Source: Seohaeicola zhoushanensis | GTDB lineage: Bacteria > Pseudomonadota > Alphaproteobacteria > Rhodobacterales > Rhodobacteraceae | Length of the DNA stretch: 64,000 nucleotides | Reading direction: 5' to 3' | Assembly (NCBI RefSeq): GCF_014656415.1 | Contig: NZ_BNCJ01000004.1 | Coordinates: 186,001-250,000 of the forward strand | The notes under the pieces: generated by a model | Databases searched by the model: none | Seen by the model: the letters and a program-made list of their open reading frames with translations, nothing else | Told to the model about the DNA's origin: nothing | Translations under genes and position numbers: made by a program | Shown here: positions 26,763 through 36,100 of the stretch, in pieces | Position numbering within the stretch: position 1 is the stretch's first letter | How the letters are laid out: every line of letters begins with the position of its first letter

Positions 26763-27033
26763 GCGCGGCCAGGTGGGTTTGTAGGTGACACACCGTTAGA
26801 CGTGCCGCGGCACGGATCTCAAGCGCGCGAAGCCACGGCTCGCAGAAAAGTGAGGCGACGGACACAGGCTTCAGTTTCGCCATTTCAATGGCGGTTTCGA
26901 AGGTGGCTATATCAACCTGGGCATCTTGCGGCGTGCGCCGCCTGCGCGAGAAAAGATGCTGCTCGCAGCCGCGGCGTCCCGCACTATTGATCGAGAGCGC
27001 CGCGATCCAAGCCCTGAACCGGTGTTTCGCCTT

Positions 27034-29016
27034 CTACGATCCACCACGGGCCGGCTTTGGGCCCTTGGGTGGCCGCTTGGCGGTGCCGGCCTTGTTTGAG
27101 GTTTTCCCCGGCCCTTTTGACGGCCCTTTTCCTGGCCCTTTGCCCGACACGGCCACTGCCGCGCGGGCGCGGTTCTTCTTGCTGCTTGGCTTGCCCTTCG
27201 GCGGCGGCGGACCCTTGGGTTTGTGCTTTGGCTTGGCGGCAGTTTGGGGCTCGGCAGTGGCGCGCTCGACCGCTTCCTTGCGGTCATCGCTCGGTTTGTA
27301 TTCGCGCTTTCGAGCGGGCTTCGTCGTCGGACCGGGCTCATCTGCGGCCGGTACGGGAGCCTTGGGGCGATGCGGTTTGGCGCCGGGGGTCTTGCGGACG
27401 GGGGTGTCCTTCCTGGGCCCGGGCCCCTTGGCCCCGAGGTCGGGTGGCGAAGCCAGCTGGGTAAGCCGCGCGCCCTTTTCCAGTACCATGCTCTCGCCCA
27501 CGGTCGCCAGAAAACCCGCGACGGCCCCGTTGCGGATCTGCACGAAACTCTGGTCGTCCCGAACCCGGATTGCGCCGACGTCTTCCTTCGACAGGCCGCC
27601 CGCCTTGCAGAGCATCGGCAAGAGGCGGCGCGGCTCGGCGCCGACGTCGCGTCCGCCCGAGACGGCAAACCAGGTCGAGGGGCCGAAATCCCTGACGGGT
27701 TCCGGCTTGGCATCCATATCGGCCAGCTCTTCGGGAGGAGCGCGCAGCGTGTGAAGCAGGCGCAGGTAACCTGCGGCAATCTGCTCGGGCGAAAAGGCGT
27801 CGAGAAGCCGCTGCACGCTCTCCTGTTCCTCCTCGGTTGCCGGCTCTTGCCAGGCCGGGTCCGAGAACATCCGCTCTTCATCCATCGCGCGGACGTCAGC
27901 AGCTGACGGTGCGTTGCCCCATTCGGCCCTGACCTTGGCCCAGCCCAGCAGGCGCTCGGCCTTGCTGCGCGTGCGCGGCGTGACGATCAGCACGCTCACG
28001 CCCTTGCGCCCGGCCCGGCCCGTGCGCCCGGAGCGGTGCAAAAGGGTCTCCTGGTTGGAGGGCAGTTCGGCATGTACGACGAGATCGAGCCGGGGCAGGT
28101 CGATACCGCGCGCCGCCACGTCGGTTGCGACGCAGACCTGCGCACGCCCGTCGCGCATGGCCTGCAAGGCGTGGGTGCGTTCGGACTGCGACAGCTCGCC
28201 CGACAGCGCCACCGCGTTGAACCCGCGGTTCGACAGCCGCGCCGCCAGCCGGTTGACCATGGCGCGCGTGTTGGCAAAGACCAGCGCGCTGGGGGCCTCG
28301 TGATAGCGCAAGGTGTTGATCACGGCGTTGTCGACATCCCGTTCGGGCACCGTCAAAGCGCGGTATTCGATATCGCCGTGCTGCGGCGTCTCGGACCTGG
28401 CGACGATCCGTTCGGCGTCGTTCTGGTAGCCTTTGGCAAGCGCGGCGATGGCCGGCGGAACGGTGGCCGAGAACAGCAGGGTCTGCCGCTCGGAGGGCAA
28501 GTTTTCCAGGATGAATTCGAGATCCTCGCGGAACCCGAGGTCGAGCATCTCGTCGGCCTCGTCGAGGACGACGGCGCGCACGGCGGAGAGGTCGATGGAG
28601 CCGCGGTTGATGTGGTCGCGCAGCCGTCCCGGCGTGGCGGCAACGATATGCGCTCCGCGCTCCAGCGCGCGGCGTTCGTCGCGCATGTCCATGCCGCCGA
28701 CGCAGGAGGCCAGCACCGCCCCCGCCTTGGCGTAGAGCCATCCGAGTTCCCGTTTGACCTGCAAGGCCAGCTCACGCGTGGGCGCGATGACGATGGCAAG
28801 AGGTGCGGCGCCGGGCGCGAAAGCCTCGTCGTCCCCCAGAAGCGTGGGCGCGATGGCAAGACCGAAGCCCAGCGTCTTGCCCGAGCCGGTTTGCGCCGAA
28901 ACCAGCAGGTCACGACCTTTCAAGGCGGGGTCAAGCACCGATGTCTGGACGGGTGTCAACGTGGTGTAGCCACGGTCATCGAGGGCCGCGCGAAGGGCAG
29001 GGTGCATGAGGAACAT
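27034..29016 (-). CDS. DEAD-box RNA helicase with DbpA-like RNA-binding domain and basic tail
   Basis: A 660-aa ATP-dependent RNA helicase. The motifs in order are AQTGSGKT (I), PTRELALQV (Ia), TPGRLRDH (Ib), DEADEMLD (II), SATVPPAI (III), ATDVAARGIDLP (V) and HRSGRTGRAGR (VI). A DbpA-type RNA-binding fold follows (PMLCKAGGLSKEDVGAIRVR). The last about 120 residues are Lys/Pro/Gly-rich (KGPGKGPSKGPGK). Roles in ribosome assembly or cold adaptation are typical. ATG 29016 is favoured over a longer frame because it starts at MFLMHPALRAAL, and a second possible Met lies at 29007. Confidence 0.93.
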   Translation of the reverse strand: MFLMHPALRAALDDRGYTTLTPVQTSVLDPALKGRDLLVSAQTGSGKTLGFGLAIAPTLLGDDEAFAPGAAPLAIVIAPTRELALQVKRELGWLYAKAGAVLASCVGGMDMRDERRALERGAHIVAATPGRLRDHINRGSIDLSAVRAVVLDEADEMLDLGFREDLEFILENLPSERQTLLFSATVPPAIAALAKGYQNDAERIVARSETPQHGDIEYRALTVPERDVDNAVINTLRYHEAPSALVFANTRAMVNRLAARLSNRGFNAVALSGELSQSERTHALQAMRDGRAQVCVATDVAARGIDLPRLDLVVHAELPSNQETLLHRSGRTGRAGRKGVSVLIVTPRTRSKAERLLGWAKVRAEWGNAPSAADVRAMDEERMFSDPAWQEPATEEEQESVQRLLDAFSPEQIAAGYLRLLHTLRAPPEELADMDAKPEPVRDFGPSTWFAVSGGRDVGAEPRRLLPMLCKAGGLSKEDVGAIRVRDDQSFVQIRNGAVAGFLATVGESMVLEKGARLTQLASPPDLGAKGPGPRKDTPVRKTPGAKPHRPKAPVPAADEPGPTTKPARKREYKPSDDRKEAVERATAEPQTAAKPKHKPKGPPPPKGKPSSKKNRARAAVAVSGKGPGKGPSKGPGKTSNKAGTAKRPPKGPKPARGGS

Positions 29017-29418
29017 TACTCTCGGGAACTGCTCGGGGCCATCAAGGCCGGCGAGCGGGTAGGTTTCGCGCCGGCAAGGGCGCACGACCAGCCGCACTTA
29101 GGGCAATTGCGAGGGCTTGTATAGGCTCGAGGTAGGTCAGGAGCGCTTGATGGCGCCTTGTCGCAGGCGATGCCCATGCGATTGTTTGGGATCGCGCCGA
29201 GTTATGAGGGACCGCGCCCCTCACATGGGTCACACTCAAGACCGGCATTCGGCCCGGCGAAGGCATGCAAAGGCCCCCGCCTCCAATGCTGCGGCGCGGG
29301 TGAGAGGTTGGTCAGCGAAGGAAGCGGACGCCCGCTGGACAAACAACCAACGTTGGCTCCGGGCCGCTTGCGGTCAAACCTGTCGATCCCTGTCCCAAAG
29401 GATTGCTCGCGGATCCCG
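29017..29418. other. Intergenic region with a nested inverted repeat
   Basis: About 400 nt with no credible gene. At 29307-29317 GTTGGT-CAGCG is mirrored by CGCTG (29333-29337) and ACCAAC (29346-29351). The latter lies within a 10-bp palindrome CCAACGTTGG (29347-29356). The structure could act as a terminator between the helicase promoter region and the acyl-CoA ligase operon end. Confidence 0.4.
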
Positions 29419-31083
29419 TCATTGCTCTTCCCCAAACAGTGCCTGTGACTGGTCGTAGACCTCTCTCAGCTTCTTCTTGTCAATTTTCCCGACGCTGGTC
29501 TTCTGCAGCTCTTCGACAAGAATGTAGCGGTCCGGAATGCCAAATCGGGAAAGTTGTCCCCGGCTGACGTGCTCCCCCAGGAGCGCCGAGAACGCATCCG
29601 CTTCCGGGGCGCAGCCCGGCTTCGGGACGATCAGCGCCACGGGGCGCTCGCCCCATTTGGCATCCGGTACGCCGATGACCGCGCATTCGGAAACCTGCGG
29701 ATGCATCGAGATGATGTCTTCGACGTCGACGGACGAGATCCATTCGCCCCCGGTCTTGATGACGTCTTTCAGTCGGTCCACGATCTTGAAATAGCCCTTG
29801 GGAGAGTGTGTCGCGATGTCGCCGGTGTGCAGATATCCGCCTTCCCAGAGCGAGGAACTCGCTTCGGGATTGCCGCGATAGCCGCGCGTCAGCCAAGGCG
29901 CGCGTGCGACAAGTTCGCCCCGCGCCATGCCATCGGCCGGCAGGTCACGCATCTGGTCGTCGACGATGCGCACCTCGGTCAGGATTGCCGGTTTCCCTGC
30001 CATCACGCGCAGGTCCAGTTCCTCGGCCGGGTCGTCCAACTGGTCGAGGTCGACGTGGCTGATGAGCAGCAGCGGGCAGGTCTCGGACATGCCGTAACCG
30101 CAGAAGACGTCGATGCCCCTCGACATCGCCTCTTGCGCCAGAGCCCGCGTGAGCACCGCGCCGCCGATCACGATCTTCCAGCCGGTCAGGTCGGTCCGAT
30201 CGGGCTCGTCGAGCATCATCTTCAGGATCGTCGGCACGCAATGCGAAAAGGTGACGCCCTCGCTTTGCTGCAACTCCAGCAAGCGTCGCGCTTCATAGCG
30301 CCCGGGGTAGACCTGCTTTACGCCAAGCGCCGTCGCCATGAACGGAATCCCCCAGGCGTGAACGTGGAACATCGGCGTTATGGGCATGTAGACGTCGGAT
30401 CGATCAAACCGGCCGTGACCGGGTTGCGTCGCATAGGTCGCGATCAGGGAAAGCGTGTGCAGCACGATCTGGCGATGGCTGAAATAGACCGCCTTCGGAA
30501 GGCCGGTGGTCCCGGTCGTATGGAACGTGGTCGCGATTGTCTCTTCGGGAAACTCCGGAAAGTCGAACCTGGCTTCCGCAGCGGCCAACAAATCTTCGTA
30601 CTCTCCGACAACCGGCAGTCGGGGCGCGGGGACGGGCGCTTCGTCGGGCATCAGAACGACCCGGTCGATGAAACGGATATCCTCGCCCATTTCATCCAGA
30701 AGCGGGATGAAGTCCGGATTTGCCAGCAGAACTGTCGGACGGGTCTGGCCGAGCGTGAAGAGAATTTGCTGGGGGCTCAGCCTGACGTTCACCGTTTGCA
30801 GCACGGCGCCCAGCATCGGAACGGCGAAGAAGCACTCCAGATAGCGATGACTGTCCCAGTCCATCACCGCAACCGTGTCGCCACGGCGCACGCCGAGGGC
30901 CGCCAGCGCTCCGGCCAATCGCTGAACCCGTTCTCGCAGATCGCGATAGGTCAGTCGAAGCGCGCCGCGATAGACGATCTCCTGCTCCGGGTTGTAGCAG
31001 GCCGGCGAGAACAGCAGCTGCCGGATCAAGAGGGGCTGCGGCTGCATGTGTCCCGGCTCGGGCCGCTCTCCAGCAAAGGTCAT
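29419..31083 (-). CDS. Acyl-CoA synthetase (AMP-forming, fatty-acid/aryl-CoA ligase family)
   Basis: A 554-aa cytosolic adenylating enzyme that activates a carboxylate with ATP and CoA. It has P-loop-like TTFHTTGTTGLPKAVYF, motif GYGMSETCPLL, GYLHTGDIA, the hinge DRLKDVIKTGGEWIS, and the C-terminal lysine in KTSVGKIDKKKLRE. It resembles medium/long-chain and aryl-CoA ligases of the FadD/AlkK type. It lies 58 nt downstream of a DctPQM TRAP operon on the same strand. The likely job is to convert the imported acid to its CoA ester as the first catabolic step. Confidence 0.92.
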   Translation of the reverse strand: MTFAGERPEPGHMQPQPLLIRQLLFSPACYNPEQEIVYRGALRLTYRDLRERVQRLAGALAALGVRRGDTVAVMDWDSHRYLECFFAVPMLGAVLQTVNVRLSPQQILFTLGQTRPTVLLANPDFIPLLDEMGEDIRFIDRVVLMPDEAPVPAPRLPVVGEYEDLLAAAEARFDFPEFPEETIATTFHTTGTTGLPKAVYFSHRQIVLHTLSLIATYATQPGHGRFDRSDVYMPITPMFHVHAWGIPFMATALGVKQVYPGRYEARRLLELQQSEGVTFSHCVPTILKMMLDEPDRTDLTGWKIVIGGAVLTRALAQEAMSRGIDVFCGYGMSETCPLLLISHVDLDQLDDPAEELDLRVMAGKPAILTEVRIVDDQMRDLPADGMARGELVARAPWLTRGYRGNPEASSSLWEGGYLHTGDIATHSPKGYFKIVDRLKDVIKTGGEWISSVDVEDIISMHPQVSECAVIGVPDAKWGERPVALIVPKPGCAPEADAFSALLGEHVSRGQLSRFGIPDRYILVEELQKTSVGKIDKKKLREVYDQSQALFGEEQ

Positions 31084-31141
31084 TCCAGTTTCCTCGACTT
31101 CAGTTCGTCGTGCGTCCAGCCCCGCCGTGATGTGCGCGTCG

Positions 31142-32452
31142 TCACATCATGTTCTCGGGCAGGAATGTCGAAATCTCCGGCACCAGGATCAGCAGCAGCA
31201 GAACCAGCAGCTCGACCAGGATGAAGGGCAGGATCCCGAGGTAGATCTCGCCGATGCTGACCTTGCCCTCTGATGCGCTGACCACCGCGAAGAGGTTCAG
31301 GCCCACTGGCGGCGTTATCACCCCGATCTCGATCATCTTGCAGAGGATCACGCCGAACCAAATCGGGTCCATGCCATAGGCCTGGATCACCGGAAAGACG
31401 AAGGGCACTGTCATCACCAGCATCGACAGCGGGTCGATGAACATGCCCAGCAGGAAATACATCATGACCATCAGCAGGATGAAACCGCCCGCCGAAAGCC
31501 CGCTGCCGGTGACCAGCGCGGTCAGGTCCGAGACGAAGCCCGACAGCACCAGGAAGCGCGAGAACAGCAGGCCCGCGATGATCAGCACGAAGAGCACCGC
31601 CGTCAGTTCCGCCGTCTCGCGCATCGAGACCCAGATCTTGCCGGCCGAAATGCGGCGGCGCAGCAGGGCGATGGCCAGCGCGCCGGTGGCCCCGAGCGCG
31701 CCCGCGGTCGTCGGCGGCGTGATGCCGCTGTAGATCCCGCCCAGCACGATGAAGACCAGCACCAGCATGGGCCAGATGCCGCGCAAGCCCAGCACCTTTT
31801 CCCGCAGGGTCGACCGGGCGGTCGAGCGCGGAATCCAGTCGGGCCGCAGGCGCGCGATCACCGGGATCGCTATCAGGTAGCAGGCCGCCGTCAGCAGCCC
31901 CGGCAGGATGCCGGCCATGAACAGCTTGCCGATGCTCTGCTCGGTCAGGATACCGAAGATCACGAAGGTGAGCGAGGGCGGGATCAGGGCGGCGAATGTC
32001 CCCGCGGCGGCGATGACCCCGGCGCTGAGGCCCTTGTGATAGCCGCGTGCGATGACCTCGGGCAGGGCGATGCGGGTGAACATCGCCGCGTTCACGATGG
32101 TCGAGCCGGAAATCGCCGCAAAGCCGGCCGATGCCATGGTGGTGGCCATCAGCAGCCCGCCGCGCACCCCTTCCATCCAGCGGTTCACGGCGGTGTAGAG
32201 TTCGGAGATGATGCCCGAATAGGCCGCGATCGTGCCCATCAGGACAAACATGGGAATGACCGCGAAGGAATATTCGCTGGCGACCGAATAGGGCAGCGAT
32301 TGGACCATGACCCAGAGGAAGGTTGCGCCTCCGGTGGTGTAGAGCCCGATTGCGCCGACGATTCCGATGGAAAAGGCGATGGGAATGCCAAAGGCCGCAA
32401 GCAGGATCATCCCGCCGATCGCGGCGAAGCCGGAGAGAAGGGCGTCGGTCAT
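31142..32452 (-). CDS. TRAP transporter large permease (DctM)
   Basis: A 436-aa inner-membrane protein of about 12 helices. DctM features include MIGGMILLAAFGIPIAFSIG-type opening (here FAAIGGMILLAAFGIPIAFS), SGSTIVNAAMFTRIALPEVI and IEIGVITPPVGLNLFAV. The ATG overlaps the dctQ stop. With DctQ and DctP it forms a Na+-driven carboxylate importer. Confidence 0.94.
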   Translation of the reverse strand: MTDALLSGFAAIGGMILLAAFGIPIAFSIGIVGAIGLYTTGGATFLWVMVQSLPYSVASEYSFAVIPMFVLMGTIAAYSGIISELYTAVNRWMEGVRGGLLMATTMASAGFAAISGSTIVNAAMFTRIALPEVIARGYHKGLSAGVIAAAGTFAALIPPSLTFVIFGILTEQSIGKLFMAGILPGLLTAACYLIAIPVIARLRPDWIPRSTARSTLREKVLGLRGIWPMLVLVFIVLGGIYSGITPPTTAGALGATGALAIALLRRRISAGKIWVSMRETAELTAVLFVLIIAGLLFSRFLVLSGFVSDLTALVTGSGLSAGGFILLMVMMYFLLGMFIDPLSMLVMTVPFVFPVIQAYGMDPIWFGVILCKMIEIGVITPPVGLNLFAVVSASEGKVSIGEIYLGILPFILVELLVLLLLILVPEISTFLPENMM

Positions 32453-32982
32453 GCTGCGGTCTCGTCGTTGCGTGGGGCAGGGGCGGGCAGGGTGCCGGTC
32501 AAGGCGCGCAGCAATTGGCGCAGGGATTCAAGGGCTGCGACGGTGCAGCCGCAGGCCAAAAGGAACTTGCCGGGGTAGATCGGGATCGGCGTGCCCCCCG
32601 AGGCATATTCGTTGATCTCCCAGCTGTGCAGCGCCTCGAGCCAGCCGAACCAGGCGATCACTCCGAAAAACGCGATGGCGGAGAGCAGGGACGCCGCTTG
32701 CGACACCATCTTGAGAGGCCCCCGAAACCGGCCGGACAGGATATCCACGGTGATATGCGAGCCCTTCATCTGCGCGGCCGCAAGGCCGGTAAAGACGACG
32801 ATCACCAGGGCAACCTCGGAAATCTCCAGGGCGCTCGGCACGGGATGCCCCAAGGCCGACGTGCCGATGACATCGGCGGTTCCCACTACGGCCATGAGCG
32901 CGATGAAAATGGCGGCAACGGCCAGTGCCGCGATGCACAGCCACTTGATGCCCGTATCTATCGCGAGAAGTATCGCGCGCAT
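32449..32982 (-). CDS. TRAP transporter small permease (DctQ)
   Basis: A 177-aa four-TM small subunit beginning MRAILLAIDTGIKWLCIAAL, with the DctQ-type block GLAAAQMKGSHITVDILSGR. GGGAGG precedes ATG 32982. An upstream in-frame start at 33036 would run through the ribosome site and was rejected. It lies 70 nt after dctP and is coupled to dctM by a 4-nt overlap. Confidence 0.93.
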   Translation of the reverse strand: MRAILLAIDTGIKWLCIAALAVAAIFIALMAVVGTADVIGTSALGHPVPSALEISEVALVIVVFTGLAAAQMKGSHITVDILSGRFRGPLKMVSQAASLLSAIAFFGVIAWFGWLEALHSWEINEYASGGTPIPIYPGKFLLACGCTVAALESLRQLLRALTGTLPAPAPRNDETAA

Positions 32983-33052
32983 CTTTCCTCCCGAGATCTT
33001 GTCGAGTTTGGCCCGGCCTCCTCGGCCGGGCCCCAAGGCGGAGCGCCTGTCG

Positions 33053-34102
33053 TTACTTCTTGGCCGCAGCGTTGTATTTCGCCATCAGGTCATCGGCATA
33101 GGCCTTGCCCTCGGCGCCCATGCCACGTTCTTCCATGGCGGTGACCCAGAGCGCGATCATGTCCGGCACGGCCGCGTGCAGCGCCTCGGGGTCATCGAAG
33201 GCGACCATCTCGACACCGTTTGCCAACATCGCCGCCTTGGCGCGTTCGCTGTCCGCGGCCGACTGTTCATTCCACCAGAGCGTCACCTCCCGCCCGGTCT
33301 TGACCAGCAGGTCCTGCGTTTCCGGCGTCAGCGCGTTGAACTTGTCGAGGTTCATGCTGTCGGAATAGGCCACGATCCCGCCCATGGGCACGTCGGTGAT
33401 GTATTTGGCGACCTCGTGCAGCTTGTAGGCATCCATGTCGGGGAAGGAAGAATAGGTGCAGTCGAGCGACCCGCGCTTCAGCGCCTCGTACGAGTCGGCA
33501 ACGATCACGTTGACGGGGGTCGCGCCAAGGGCCTCGATCAGCTTGGGGATGTAATTGCCAAAGGACTTGATCTTGAGGCCCTGGAAGTCGGCCATGGTTT
33601 TGACCGGCTTCGTGCACATGAAATAGAAATTATCCAGCGCGCGGAAGATCAGCGGCTTGATGTTGTTTTTCTGGTATTCCGCAATTTGTGCATCATTGGA
33701 ATCGCTGACGTCCATGAGTGCAATTGTTGCGGCGGCTGGGTCCATGAAGGTATGCGGGATCGCATTTGTCATGGAATACAGCGGCAATTGCGTGATGAAA
33801 TAGCCGGGAACGATATCCGAGATATCCGCGGCGCCCTTGGAAACAAGGTCCAGCGCCTCTTTCATGCCGCCGAGAGAGCCGCCCCAGAACATCTGGACCT
33901 TGACCTTGCCGCCGCTTTCCTTCTCGACGATCTCGTTGAAGCGGGTGGTTGTCACCACCATGGGATAGGTCTGCGGCAGGCCGGTGGCGTGGCGCAGCGT
34001 CACGTCGGAAAATTCCTGCGCAACAACGGGTTGCGCCAGGGCGGCCGCAAAGATTGCGCTGGCGAACGCCAGCGGAAGCCGCTTGTCAGTCTTGCATTTC
34101 AT
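33053..34102 (-). CDS. TRAP transporter substrate-binding protein (DctP family)
   Basis: A 349-aa periplasmic binding protein. It has signal peptide (KRLPLAFASAIFAAALAQPV), core VTLRHATGLPQTYPMVVTTT, the ligand-arginine region FQGLKIKSFGNYIPKLIEAL and the hinge block DSYEALKRGSLDCTYSSFPD. GGGAGGATGATCC precedes ATG. First gene of the dctPQM-acyl-CoA-ligase operon. The ligand is presumably an organic or aromatic acid that is later thioesterified. Confidence 0.94.
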   Translation of the reverse strand: MKCKTDKRLPLAFASAIFAAALAQPVVAQEFSDVTLRHATGLPQTYPMVVTTTRFNEIVEKESGGKVKVQMFWGGSLGGMKEALDLVSKGAADISDIVPGYFITQLPLYSMTNAIPHTFMDPAAATIALMDVSDSNDAQIAEYQKNNIKPLIFRALDNFYFMCTKPVKTMADFQGLKIKSFGNYIPKLIEALGATPVNVIVADSYEALKRGSLDCTYSSFPDMDAYKLHEVAKYITDVPMGGIVAYSDSMNLDKFNALTPETQDLLVKTGREVTLWWNEQSAADSERAKAAMLANGVEMVAFDDPEALHAAVPDMIALWVTAMEERGMGAEGKAYADDLMAKYNAAAKK

Positions 34103-34390
34103 GGATCATCCTCCCTGATTGGCCATGTTCGTCCAGCATGCAGAGACCACGGGGCGTGGGCTCCGGTTGCCGGCGGTTTCGCAGTGTGATGGGCCGGACC
34201 ATCGGCCGGCTTTGGCAATTCCATTTTCCCTCCGGCCGTAAATTTCTCGTCGCGGAGAGATTCGCTCTTTCAATTCATACAATCGAGCGCAATATAACGA
34301 TACGACAGATGGGCCGCGCGGAATGAAACCTGCAGAAACCGCGGAATGAGAGCCGGTCTGGATGCCAGTGAATTCCGAGGAGGAACCGAA
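34103..34390. promoter_or_regulatory. Divergent promoter region, TRAP operon and metallo-hydrolase
   Basis: A 288-bp space between dctP (minus) and the MBL-fold hydrolase (plus). The stretch 34270-34315 is clearly AT-rich for this genome and likely holds the promoters. I could not find a convincing LacI, LysR or IclR palindrome in it. Confidence 0.4.
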
Positions 34391-35290
34391 TTGCGAACCA
34401 TCGACCTGGGCGGCGTGACCGTGGACCGTATCGTCGAGAACGAGAGCCTTTGGCTCGACCCGTTCTGGCTGTTCCACAACATCGACCAGCCGACCATCGA
34501 CCGGAACCTGACCTGGATGCAGGACTTTCTCTTCGATCGCGCGGCCAACCGCATCAGCCTCAGCTTTCACAGCTTCCTGATCCGGGCCGGCGGGTTCAAC
34601 ATGCTGGTCGATACCTGTGTCGGCAATCACAAGGATCGTCCCGGCACCCCATTCTGGAACCAGCTCGCCGGGGACCGCTACATGCGCGATCTCGCGCGCC
34701 ACGGCCTGACCCCGGCCGACATTCACATGGTGATGTGCACCCACCTGCACGTCGACCACGTCGGCTGGAACACCCGGCTCGAGAACGGGCGCTGGGTCCC
34801 GACCTTCCCGAACGCGCGCTATATCTTCGGCCGGGACGAGTTCGAGGGGCATTCGGCCCGCCAGGCCGCCACGCCCGAGACGCCGATCAATCGCGGCTCC
34901 TGGCATGACAGCGTTCTGCCGGTGGTCGAGGCAGGGCAGGCCGAGCTGGTGGGCTTCGATTTCGTGCATGGACTGGGACTGGAAGAGCGCGTGACGCTGA
35001 TCCCGACGCCCGGTCACACCCCCGGCCATTTCTGCGTCAACGTCGAAGGCAATCGGGGCGAGGGGCTGATCACGGGTGACGCGATCCACCACCCCATCCA
35101 GTTCCGCGAACCGCATCTGGTCAACAACGGCGACATGGACGTGCCCCGTGCCCGCGCAACGCGCGAGGCGCTGACCGAGCGGCTGGCCGACAGCGGCGAG
35201 TTGATGCTGCCGATTCATTTCGCCGGTCCGACGGCGGGGCGCATTCGCCGGGATGGTGCCGAGAGCTTTATGTACGAGTTCATCGACTGA
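34391..35290 (+). CDS. MBL-fold metallo-hydrolase (lactonase-like)
   Basis: A 299-aa metallo-beta-lactamase-fold hydrolase. The zinc motif is MCTHLHVDHVGWN, then IPTPGHTPGHFCV and GDAIHHPIQF, arranged as in AHL-lactonase relatives. TTG 34391 is preferred because GAGGAGGA lies 7 nt before it and it yields MRTIDLGGVTVDRIVE. An ATG at 34346 lies before the ribosome site. A role hydrolysing a lactone or thioester in the surrounding carboxylate pathway is inferred. Confidence 0.88.
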   Translation: MRTIDLGGVTVDRIVENESLWLDPFWLFHNIDQPTIDRNLTWMQDFLFDRAANRISLSFHSFLIRAGGFNMLVDTCVGNHKDRPGTPFWNQLAGDRYMRDLARHGLTPADIHMVMCTHLHVDHVGWNTRLENGRWVPTFPNARYIFGRDEFEGHSARQAATPETPINRGSWHDSVLPVVEAGQAELVGFDFVHGLGLEERVTLIPTPGHTPGHFCVNVEGNRGEGLITGDAIHHPIQFREPHLVNNGDMDVPRARATREALTERLADSGELMLPIHFAGPTAGRIRRDGAESFMYEFID

Positions 35291-35293
35291 CAC

Positions 35294-36076
35294 TCAGAGC
35301 GTGATCCCGCCGTCCACCACCATTTCCAGGCCGGTGACATAGCGGGATTCGTCGCTGGCCAGGAACAGGGCCGCCATCGCGATATCCTCCGGCGTGCCCT
35401 GCCGGCCCATCGGGCAGCGGGCATCGCGCGCCTTCATCGCTTCGAGACGTTCTTCCTCGGTCTTGAACAGCGCGGCGGCATGGGGCGTGTTGATGAGGCC
35501 GGGCAGGATGACATTGCAGCGCACGTTGTGCGGCGCATATTGCCGTGCAACGACCCGCGTCATCCGGTTCAGCGCGGCTTTCGAAACGTTGTAGGACAGG
35601 AACTGCATCTGGCTCCAGCGCAGGCTGGCGATCGAGCTGACATTGATGATCGAGCCTGTCTTGCGGGCCATCATGTGCGGAACGGCGGCCCGCGCCGCGG
35701 CCATCGCGCCCTTCAGGTTGATGTCGAAAACTCTGTCCCAGCTCTCGTCGGTGACGTCGATCAACTCGCCAAAGGCTTCGATCCCGACGTTGTAGTGCAG
35801 CACGTCGATCTGACCGTAGCGGTCGACGCAGGCTTCGACGGCGGCGGCAATCTGCGCGGTGTCCGAGGCATCGGCGGTAAAGCCGCTGGCGATTCCACCG
35901 GCGCTCGTGATCTCGTCAACGGTTCTCTGGGCCGCCGTGGGCGAGATGTCGACACAGAGCACTTTCGCACCCTCACGCGCGAAAAGCGCGGCAACGGCCG
36001 ACCCGTTGCTGGCACCGGCGCCGATCGATCCGGCACCGATCACCGCCGCCACCTTGTCCTTCAGCCTGTCTCCCAC
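35294..36076 (-). CDS. SDR-family oxidoreductase
   Basis: A 260-aa NAD(P)-dependent dehydrogenase. It has a Rossmann motif in VIGAGSIGAGASNGSAVAAL, NVG in place of the usual NAG, catalytic Ser in NVSSIASLRWS and YNVSKAALN (YxxxK intact), and a C-terminal VTGLEMVVDGGITL. The start is GTG with GGGAGAGG upstream. It is followed closely by the LacI regulator gene upstream on the same strand. The substrate is an alcohol or ketone of the local pathway, not identifiable. Confidence 0.9.
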   Translation of the reverse strand: MGDRLKDKVAAVIGAGSIGAGASNGSAVAALFAREGAKVLCVDISPTAAQRTVDEITSAGGIASGFTADASDTAQIAAAVEACVDRYGQIDVLHYNVGIEAFGELIDVTDESWDRVFDINLKGAMAAARAAVPHMMARKTGSIINVSSIASLRWSQMQFLSYNVSKAALNRMTRVVARQYAPHNVRCNVILPGLINTPHAAALFKTEEERLEAMKARDARCPMGRQGTPEDIAMAALFLASDESRYVTGLEMVVDGGITL

Positions 36077-36100
36077 TTGCCTCTCCCCACGTTCAGTTCG

